From Silene latifolia (lineage: Eukaryota > Streptophyta > Magnoliopsida > Caryophyllales > Caryophyllaceae): 64,000 nt of DNA. The translations under genes and the position numbers were made by a program. Location: contig NC_133538.1 of NCBI RefSeq assembly GCF_048544455.1, forward strand, positions 36,333,469-36,397,468. Reading direction: 5' to 3'. A model generated the notes under the pieces. The model did no database searches. It saw only the letters and a list, made by a program, of their open reading frames with translations, and was not told the origin of the DNA. Shown piece after piece: positions 35,645 through 44,878 of the stretch (position 1 is the first letter of the stretch; each line of letters begins with the position of its first letter).

Positions 35645-38600
35645 ATGTCCTCTCAGGAGAAATCTCCACCCCACTCTCCACCCCACTCGGATACTGAGAA
35701 TGTTCCGAAAGAACGAAAGGGCAAAGGTGTAGTGTTAATGAAGGAATTAACAGCTTTACGTGATGCGGGTATAAAGCTGGAAGTTAAATTTAATGATCTT
35801 GGCGAGGCAATTGAAAAGATTGGTGATAAATATAAGAGCTACATTGGGGTGTTAGCACGTACGAAAGTGCCAATTGATATTCGCTCATGGAAGCATGTAG
35901 GGGCTGACTTGAAAGAAAAGATTTGGGATGATGTTTTGGTAAGAAATTAATGAATTCCGCTGTTTATTTTATTATTACTTATGTTTCTTTTATTATTTGC
36001 TCCCATATGTCCTCTTTTGCCTTGGTTTGGTAGAAGTGATGTTTAATCTACTTTCTGCAGACCATTTTTGACGTTCCAGTTTCGAAGAAGACGCAAGTTA
36101 TCACTATTGCAAACAAGATATGGACGAACTTTAAGTCGAAGCTGACTTCTTTGTATGTGTACAAAAATCCATTGAAAAAAAGAAAGCGGCCCTGTGATGC
36201 TGATCCACTTAAAAAATATGAATACATAACACCTGAAGTATGGAAGAGATTTAAAGCAATGCGTATGACCAAAGAATTTCAAGTGAGTTATTCAGTTAAT
36301 AAATGTATTAATTAGAGATTTAAAGCAATGCCCCACCTTGTCCCCCCTACCCATTTTATTAGAGGTCTTTACCCGTCTGTTCGCCCCACCCGTCTATACC
36401 AAGACCTATTGTTCAGGAAATAGGGATGAAGAGATATGGTAGTTTAGATTCAAGACTATGAATTGAATAGTTTATGCTGCTAAACCACTATTAGAAAAAA
36501 CCCCTATTGTGTCGGTTGTAGAGGGCCTTTTGCGTCGGTTTTGGACTGACGTATATCGAGGGGTCGTATTTGCTACGCGTCAGTTGTGAAACCGACGCAA
36601 AAAGTTCAACTTTTGCGTCAGTTGTGTTTTAAAAACCGACGCAAAAAAGCACTATTTGCGTCAGTTTTGTTTAAAAAACTGACGCAATTATATGTACAAC
36701 TGACGCAAATACTTCAACATTTGCATCAGTTCTTTATAGAACCGATGCATTTTCTTTACTTTTCACGTCATTTGTTATTGTAACTGATGCAATTGATATT
36801 TTGTTTTAGGGCCAATTCATTTTCTCATTTGCATCATTTCTTTCAAGAACTGACACAATTTATTAATGCTTTTTTTTTATATATATAAATTTGCTGCCGA
36901 AATTACATAAAACTCACAATCCGAAACCAAAACTTAAAAACCAACAACAATAAATCCAACCAACCACTAATACATCACATGTAAAACAACATTACATCTT
37001 ATTCAACCCAACAACGTTCCAAATACAATCCAAAGTACTAATAATCCCACAAACGTCTTAGTTACTAAATTAATCTATACTAAATGTTCGTTAATCCGCA
37101 GAGAAACAACACCTTGAACTAAGGCCAACCAAGCTTAAATTAATTAACAAATAACAGCATGAAACAGAAGCTGCCACTGCCAGTGAGCAAAGAGAACCTG
37201 AATGTCAACTCCTCTCTCAACTTATGAAGCTGCATAAGATACAATGAAGATTACAAAGATCAACAATGAGACATATTCCATTGTAATAATCAGTAAGCTT
37301 TGTGTGAGACTATATTACTGCAAAACTCGTACAAATACACATATTAATATTACTCAATTAATCAGTAAGCTTATCTCACAATTAGACAATCTCATATAAG
37401 TATTTGTGATAATCTTATCTATTAAATGAGAAAGCTAATAGATAAAAACGGCTAAAAATCATGAAAGATAAGCTAATAGTTGAAAATGGCTGAAAACCAT
37501 GATAGATAATATGAAACAAGAAACCAGAGGATGAGAGTCATCACCGCCAATCTGGCTAAAACAAGCGGTTACATTACTCCTCTAGTTTTTTTATGTCTAA
37601 TTTTTCAACAACCCTTCTCATGAAGGACAGTTTAACAGCCACTTGAAAGTTGAAAACAGAAGACAAAAATGGAAGAGAAAAGCACATAATAAAGCAAGGG
37701 GAAATGTAACATTCTCAGCCAAATCATGGTCACGAGGACAAATGCCTATTTACAATACTACCAGATTCTTTCACTAATTCCAATGACAAAAACAAATAAA
37801 AAAACAGTGAAAAACCAGCAAACCCAAAACATAATGCTCATGAAGAAATCACTGATTATTTAATGATGTGGAACCATATTTCAATTGCATTTTATCCAAT
37901 TAATCTAACAGTTGGTCTTCCTTAAAACGGTCATATCCGTCTTAAGTTTAAGTGGGTCAAGTACTACACCATATAGATAAATGAGACAAGTTTTTGCCGT
38001 TCTCTAGGCATTTTATAAGTCAGTTTCTTGTAAGAACCGACGCATTAAGCTTACTTATAGGGCAAAATTGCATTCCCGCCAAAAGTAAGTACTTTTTGCA
38101 TCAGTTTTTTTAGAACTGACGTAATTCAATTGACGCAATAGGCGGTTTTTCTACTAGTGAACGTAAGAATATGAAGGGTTTTGATTTTTAGTGTTTTTAA
38201 TTAATTCTTACTTGACTTACGATTGAGAATATGGTTTTTGTGTTTTGGCCTTTGGTCCATTGACGCCATAATTGTTTAGTCCGTATTTGTTTAGTCCGTA
38301 TTCGTCCATTTAAATAGCGGGCTTGACGGGTTGCCTATGGACATATTTGTTTAGTCCGTATCAGCTCTAGTATTAATTTCTTGACAGAATTCCAATAGTT
38401 TGAGTACTTTTATATTTAGAGTTGACGAATTATACTAATATTATTTTGCAGGCTTCCAGTGAACTAGCTGCAGAGAGGCAAAAAAAGAATAAATACCCAC
38501 ATAGAATGTGTCGTGGAGGATATCGGAAAAAAAGGTTAAAATTGGAAAAAAAAAAGTCTCTGGAAGCCAAGAAAAGTGGTAAATCACCTCCAAAAATTAG

Positions 38601-41269
38601 ACGAGGTGATTTATGGATAGAAGGAAGAGTAAACAAAAACAAAGAATGTCTTAATTCCGAGACTGATGCTGCTATTGAGAGAATTGTGAGCTTACGAATA
38701 TTATTTAGACAACTTTCATTGTTCATTGCTTGAAATTGCTTATTTTATGTTTCTTTGATTTTACAGAATTTGGTGAATGAACAAGTGGCAAAAGGGGAAT
38801 TTCTTCCTAGTGGAAAGGTTGATGTATTGACAAAAGCCCTTGGAACTGATAAGCATTATGGTCGTGTACGAGGTGTTGGGGGAGTAGTGGGGCATAAGCA
38901 GTATTTTGGTAAATGTACATATCGTCGGAATGAAGGGGTATCCAAAGAGTATTTGGACATGTTAACCCAAATGATTACCCAGAAAGTAACCGCAAATATG
39001 CAAAAAGAGAGAGAATTTATTGTAGAGCAAAGAACAACTGCTGCCTTTGAAAAAAGTAACAAAAATGGAAACAGTTTCTCTGTTGAAAATGATCGTGTAA
39101 ACGACGCTGAGGTAAAGACAAATTGTAAAAGTGGAAATGCTAGTTGTTACGAACATGATCAACCTGATCCGTTTGATGAGATACCTGAGAAGGTATATTA
39201 TGTTTGGATATATGTATAATGTACATTGTTTGGTGTTAATTTCATATAACTATGGCTTGATTGTTTAACTTTTGGATTTTTATTTCAAGGGAGCTGAATG
39301 TCAATTAGCTGTGATTGACATAGAGATGCACAATGTGGCGCTTGGAAGAGTTTTTCGGTCCCCAACTCAGGCCTCTAGATCTCATGGTCAAGCATTTGGA
39401 GAAAATGAGGTGAGAGTTTCAATTGAAGTTGTCTTGGAGGGTAAGGAGGATGTGGAATTACCTGTCCCAACAAATGAATTTTTTACTGTTGGTGATGCAA
39501 TTGAATCTTTTATTCGATGGCCGAAAAATTTAATCACTTTTGGACATCCTGAGGTACATGCTCTTCTATTGTGTTTTATCTATTTAAAACTTGGCATATG
39601 CACCTGTACTTAGAAGAGTTTTTCGGTCCCCAACTCAGTAGTTCAATTTTTTGCTGATTAACATTCGTTAGTTTCATCATATTCTTATACCGTATTTGTG
39701 TTCCCAATGTAGAGTAATCATGAGATATCACGAGAAAGGTCAAAGAAGTATACAAGTCGAAAGCAAACAAAGTTTGATGTCGGGACGTCGAAGAAAGTAG
39801 AGAGTGACAAAAGCAAAACAAAGGAGTCAATGGCGAGATCGAACAGTACTATGAAAACTCTTCTTAATAATAAATATGATTCTAGAAAGTTGATGTCCAA
39901 AGTTGTTGATATTATAGACGATCGTCAATCATCTTCACTTAATTTAAGCGAAAAAGTGTTGGGTTATAAGCAAACAGTTTTCCTCTCCAAGGATGACATG
40001 ACTCAACTATTGAATATGAAAAGACTAAGTATATCATGCATTCAGGCTTTTATTGGGTAAGTGACTACTCAGGCTTTTTTGTGGAATTGAAATGTGAAAT
40101 AATGAGTATGAGAATAACAAAGCTCTCTGAGATACTAATTTAGATTAATTTGTATATCATAGGTGCTTGCATAGCATATGTGACAATGACAGATATGGGT
40201 TTATTTGTCCGCAAATTTCTTCAATGGTTGGTCAAAGTGTAGATGAAGCAGCAACATATATCTCTAACTGGCTGAAAGCAGGGAAAAAAAAGATTTATTT
40301 AGCTCCGTATTATCACGAGTAAGTATATTTGTCTTTTTTATGTCGAACTACATTGTTAATATGATATTATAGTTTTCAAATATTTGATGTTCAATGTTGG
40401 GTTTTAATTTTACAGTAATCATTGGATGCTTGCCATAATAGATATTATAGAGCACAATCAAGTTAATTGGTGTGATCCAATAGGAAACTCAGAGATTCCA
40501 ATATTTAAGATCGTACTTAATACGTAAGCTCATCTTAATTACGATTGTTATAAAATATTCATTGAAAACATGAAGGTAGTTGTATAGTAACTTTTTTTCC
40601 CACAATTCACCTATGTCATAGGTATATAAGAGTTTATGGCTATGAAGGGGGATCAAGGAAGTCTAGTAAAGTGCCGCAATGGATAAAACTTGATGTAAGT
40701 ATTTCTCATGTTATATAACTTGAATGGTTGGTATCCAGACTTACAATTGTTGCGTAGACTTTGTTCACTATTTTGAAGGAAATGAATGTGTCATTTATAC
40801 TTATGGCATGTTGTTTTAGTGTGCTCGTCAACCGGTAAAAGTAATTTACTACATTATGCGATACATGTTAGAGATCGTCACTAGTCCTAATTCGATGTGT
40901 TCTATAGATGAGGTAATTTTTTTGTTTTTCATTCATTGTTTGAAGTTCACTGTACATTAGTATTTTTTGCCATCACCTAATAATTTTCATGTCCTACTAA
41001 GTTCTAATTTAGTGAGCTACAACCCTTGCAATTGTACTGAGGTTATTTTAAATCATCACCGCACCCCAAACCTGTCCCCTTGGCCTGAAAATTGTTACCA
41101 TCAGTGCATTATACGATGAATTACCAAGGACATATTTGTTAGTAGCGTATTAGTGCTTTGATAAAGCAATTTTCTTGACTTGCAGCTTTTTCAAGATACA
41201 ACATCATATTCACAAGACAAAATCGACGAGATTCGTGATTTATGGGCGGATTATTTTCTAAATTCTTAG
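35645..41269 (+). CDS. CACTA second gene: TNPA-like protein with DUF8039-like and Ulp1-like domains
   Basis: I can follow 11 exons with GT–AG borders and matching phases: 35645–35938, 36061–36282, 38452–38685, 38767–39192, 39290–39553, 39713–40056, 40163–40318, 40416–40523, 40622–40694, 40820–40912 and 41186–41269. They total 766 codons with the stop and no internal stop. Residues ~30–390 are a Lys/Arg-rich TNPA-like (Ptta/En/Spm) region with a coiled-coil stretch. Residues ~393–480 match the DUF8039 pattern (CQLAV…VPTNEFFTVGDAIESF). Residues ~595–765 resemble the Ulp1/C48 fold with NHWMLAII and CDPIGN for the His and Asp. The usual QxxxxxECGYY segment reads RQPVKVIYYIMRYM, so the catalytic Cys appears to be missing. 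The protein probably binds the subterminal repeats. ATG 35645 is the first Met that fits; an in-frame ATG at 35633 overlaps an acceptor-like tgcag. Confidence 0.85.
36486..38159. mobile_element. Non-autonomous CACTA element (1,674 bp) in intron 2 of the Ulp1-fused gene
   Basis: The ends are inverted copies (CACTATTAGAAAAA at left, tttttctactagtg at right), flanked by the 3-bp duplication aac (36483–36485, 38160–38162). Both ends carry many copies of a gcgtcagtt/aactgacgc word. It has no coding frame and a different end sequence and subterminal word from the host transposon, so it belongs to a separate CACTA family and needs transposase from elsewhere. It lies wholly within the intron. Confidence 0.92.
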
Positions 41270-41734
41270 TAATATAATGTATTAGTTTGTCGGATGATGG
41301 GTTTGGTTGTATATATGAAATATTTTGCTCACTAGTCAAATATGTAAGATGTATTTGGTGGCTATGACTTTAGATGCTGGTTTTTGCTTAATGTACTGGT
41401 TCATGCTTTCATTGATGAAAGACATATTCTGGCGGATAATTAACGTATTTAATTTTTTTTTTAAAAAAAATAAATAAAAAGTATATGCATCGGATTTTTT
41501 AAAAAAACTGATGTCTAATTAGATAATAGACATCGGTTTTTAGCAAAAGTATGATGTCTTTATATGGAATAGACATCAGATAAAATTCAACTGATGTCTA
41601 TTGTCCAAATAGACATCAGACTAAAGTCTGATGTATAAGCAAAAAGAATATACATCTGTGAACTGTGCATCAGTTGCAAATCCCATGCGTATTGATGAAA
41701 ATGTCAGATGTCTATAATGATTTTTGTAGTAGTG
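41270..41734 (+). repeat. Right subterminal repeats and TIR of the 29-kb CACTA element
   Basis: After the last exon and a short 3' region, at least eight direct and inverted copies of gatgtctat/atagacatcag lie between about 41485 and 41715, ending in the terminal tttttgtagtagtg. They mirror the left array at 12605–12850. Confidence 0.85.
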
Positions 41735-41737
41735 ACT

Positions 41738-42063
41738 GTGGCTGAGCGCCTGTGGCCTAATTAAGAGTATACCGGTGATAGATGAAAGGGCTACTCACAA
41801 AGTCAACGACGACCGACGAGTTTATGGTCGGCGGCTGCTTGTGGTACTCAGGAGATGGAAGTTGTGAGATGAGTGAGAGGGTTATAGTTTTCAGAAGGAA
41901 GTAAGGAGTAAGGACTGAGGAATATGGAAGACGAAGACGTGATTTACCTGTTTAGTTTTAAATACTAAATTATACTCCGTATTTTTATCTAAAGAACCTT
42001 TTTTTTTAGTAGATGATTTCTTTGATATTAATAAGAAACCATTTACCTTTGAAAAATGGTTTC
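41738..42063 (-). other. Flank right of the CACTA element, leader-like on the minus strand
   Basis: On the minus strand this C/T-rich sequence (about 41990 down to 41738) looks like a plant 5' leader that the transposon separated from 12604 and leftwards. No start codon with a long frame follows, so no gene is called. Confidence 0.3.
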
Positions 42064-42066
42064 TTA

Positions 42067-42469
42067 GACGATCCCCAAGCAGAAGGTCGAGATAATCGGG
42101 TCACCAATATTTTTCTTCTTAATCACACCTTAATTATCTTGACCCACTTTTATCCTTCCAAGCAGAAGGTCACGACCTAGGTCAGCAACCCAATTATTTT
42201 CCACTTTCCAGCCAATGAGAGACTGCCACCTACCGGGTCACCATACTCAACCAAAGGTCACCTTCCCTTTGTTTTGACGGTTGTACTTTTTTTTGTTTCC
42301 AGCCAATGGAAGAATGCCACCTACCAGGTGACCAACTCAACTCAAGGTCACCAATTGACCCTGAGTTATTCAAGGTCACCAAATTACCACCTTAATACTC
42401 CTTAATTACCGTCATTAGGGTGACCCAACAAGGTCACAACCCAGTTGGTGACCTTGCTTGGGCATGGTC
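42067..42469. mobile_element. PIF/Harbinger-type (Tourist-like) MITE, copy 1
   Basis: The inverted ends gacgatccccaagcagaaggtc and gaccttgcttgggcatggtc are flanked by the 3-bp duplication tta (42064–42066, 42470–42472), the PIF/Harbinger hallmark. The interior repeats ggtcacc/ggtgacc words and codes for nothing. A relative lies at 60782–61166. Confidence 0.85.
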
Positions 42470-42531
42470 TTAGAGAAAAGAAACCATCTAAGTATTTACA
42501 TGGTTATTTATTAATGATCTCTTATCTATAT

Positions 42532-42728
42532 CAATTGGTCTCCCTTGTGACGGGTTACCATTTGTGGCGGATATTTTGTGAGTTAAAATGGTAACAAAAT
42601 GGGTTAGTGGAGAAAAGGGACCACATGAATAGTGTTGCAGAGAGAGAAAAAGTGGGTACTTTGTGAGGTAAAATGGTATCCGTCACTCAAGAGTGACGGA
42701 TATGTGCCGTCACAAACAAGAATTTGTG
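42532..42728. mobile_element. Mutator-type MITE (197 bp), copy 1
   Basis: This 197-bp element starts caattggtctccc and ends aagaatttgtg, with a shared ttgtgacgg near both ends. It is flanked by a perfect 9-bp duplication tatctatat (42523–42531, 42729–42737). The 9-bp duplication points to Mutator-like transposition. A copy of identical length lies at 61707–61903. It sits immediately upstream of the RPA1-like reading frame. Confidence 0.85.
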
Positions 42729-42749
42729 TATCTATATATTGTAGTAGTG

Positions 42750-44675
42750 ATGGGAAATATGAATAATAACGTGTTGCATCTCGAACTCACAAGCCAGACA
42801 ATGATATACGTTGTTACTAAGCGAGCTACACTTCATGAACCTAGTTACATAATAATTGCATCAGTTCCCAAGAAAATAACGATTGACAACCGATACGGTA
42901 TGTTACGACTTACGAGTTATTAAAGTTGTCATAACTAATTGAGTTATTAGTACAAAATAAAGTAAATGCAGTTCAATAACTTTCATTTACCTGTTCATTT
43001 TCTAATCAAACCTAGATGTTCTCGGCATTGTTATATATGTTGAACCGAGCTGCCAAATAACCAGACATAATGGCCAGCCTTTAGACATATGCGAGATATT
43101 CATCATTGATCACATGTGTGTGCTCCCCGATCTAGAACAGTTTACCTAAAATTCTTGCCAAGGAATAGTCCTGCATATTGCTTACTTTGTTTCAAATTTA
43201 CTTACACTTCTACCCAAGTAACACTCGTAGCTATCTGGGGTCATCTAGCGAAAAAAATATCCGAATACCTACACCCCATAGCAAGGTCGTTTCCAATTAT
43301 AGGACTTACCGATGCCAGTATGTCTTACCGGAAAGGTGCGTTATACTTTAATACAGTCTTTTGCAGCTACATTCATTTAATAATTTTTAAATTCCATGAA
43401 AACGATCGCTTAATTTAATTTAATATATAGGGTTCTTGCTATCCACGATACATTCGACATTTATCCTCTTAGAACCTATGGGTGACATGGCTGATTCGCT
43501 TTTTGATTGGTGAGTATTGCAATTTTGAGATCTTTAACTGTTAACCTCATATAGACCTGGCTTGTAATAGTTTAACATAAATAGGAGGCTAAAAAAGAGG
43601 GACTTACTAGATGCAAAGAGGTACCACATATTTGGAGTGTGTCTCCCATCCAACGTGCGCAATGTAATATCAATAGAAAGCTTGCTTGCAAAGGCGGTAA
43701 CAAATTGCTCTGGTTATTTTCCCAAATCTACGATAATTGAACCAAGTACAAGGGTTGTCCTCGCTACCTGATGTGCCTTCTGTTATTATAAACGATACCC
43801 GGTCAATTGCAGATTATAAAGTAAAACCACCAACGATGTAACTCATGGTGAAACAATTCTCTATTAAAATTATAAACAGCAATAGTCTTAACAGTAATTG
43901 TGTTGTAATAGAGTGATTGACATACATATACTTACCAAACGACGCTCGAACATGCTCACAGGTTAATGACAACTTACCAGAAGAATGCCACTGGTTACAT
44001 GCTAGGCTCACGGCAGTCTGTTGCGGGGGGATGCATCTGTACAAAGGATGTAGCAATTGTGGTTCGGGCATTAGTGAAGATGTAGGTATTGTCTGCACTT
44101 GTAATGCGCGCATGACGAAGGATGTTATCTCTACACCGAGGTAAGTCAACATATACTAGTGCATATTTAGTCCAAACAAACTCTTATCCACTAAATTTTA
44201 CATGCAAATAAGTTTCTCGAAACAGGATGTGTATAACATTTGACGTAGCAGACGGGACTGGTACCTGCACTTTTTCGGAATTCACTGACAATGCAGAAAA
44301 GATGCTCCAAGTAAGCATTCAGGCTATGTACATAATGCCTGAACAGGTAGGTCTTATAGATAATTACCAATACCGCAAAATTACAATTGTGTACACATCC
44401 TAATTGCCAACACTGCCACAAAATATTCACTCCGTCCAATTATATTGACTGTGTTCCCACAACATTTAAAGATCAACTATTTATACAAAGCTATCCGTTG
44501 TTGCACTACTAATCATTACTTTTCATATTCTTTGTTATAGGAAAAAAAGGATTACCTTAACCACATTGAAGAACGGTTAAGGACTGTTCCATTCTACATT
44601 AAAGTGGTGCCAGTAGCGTGCTATTACCGCAGGGGGCAGCTAAACTGGGTGCTTTCACAGCTTTCTCTCATGTAA
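42750..44675 (+). CDS. RPA1-like (replication protein A large subunit) gene or fragment
   Basis: Eight exons can be followed: 42750–42897, 43016 to ~43114, ~43214–43335, 43431–43509, 43585–43753, 43962–44140, 44226–44346 and 44541–44675 (stop TAA). The borders around exon 2/3 are least sure. The product resembles the end of OB-fold A, OB-fold B (DVLGIVIYVEP…TLVAIWGHLA…FILLEP) and the C-terminal zinc-containing OB fold (YKGCSNCG…VCTCN, then FDVADGTGTCTFSEF). RPA1 binds single-stranded DNA in replication and repair. The N-terminal domain and most of OB-fold A are absent; a MITE lies directly upstream. The second Cys pair is CxC where CxxC is usual. Plant Helitrons also carry RPA1-like genes, so this may be a Helitron-derived copy; no Rep/helicase is seen nearby. 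A copia element begins 78 bp past the stop. Confidence 0.75.
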
Positions 44676-44752
44676 AATAAGGCGACTCCGCAGCCAAACG
44701 ATCTGCTTTTGACGGACTCCTGTGACCAGCACACATTTTGAAGTTACAACAG

Positions 44753-44878
44753 TAATAGATTATAATCCCCTAATTAGGGTTGAGAATTGTATTCATCATA
44801 TATAGATTTTGTACAAGAAGATATTACCTAATATGCAACAATATTTACGAGATTTACCATAACTAAACCAGGCAAGAA
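44753..44878 (-). repeat. 3' LTR of the copia element, first segment
   Basis: These 126 bp match 52163–52288 with three differences. The match stops exactly at the Helitron start (aagaa followed by TC) and resumes at 47716. Confidence 0.92.

Larger units (their letters stand above)
12605..41734 (+). mobile_element. CACTA (En/Spm) DNA transposon, 29.1 kb with nested insertions
   Basis: The left end CACTACTACAAAA at 12605 and the right end tttttgtagtagtg at 41721–41734 are inverted copies, each flanked by the 3-bp duplication act (12602–12604 and 41735–41737). Subterminal copies of a 'actgatgtctat / atagacatcag' word lie inside both ends, as in binding sites for TNPA-type proteins. The element carries a TNP2-type transposase and a second, spliced gene, both on the + strand. 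About 15.6 kb is a later Ty3/gypsy insertion and 1.7 kb a later small CACTA, leaving an original element of about 11.9 kb including an older CACTA fragment. The exact 3-bp duplication strongly supports these boundaries. Confidence 0.95.
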
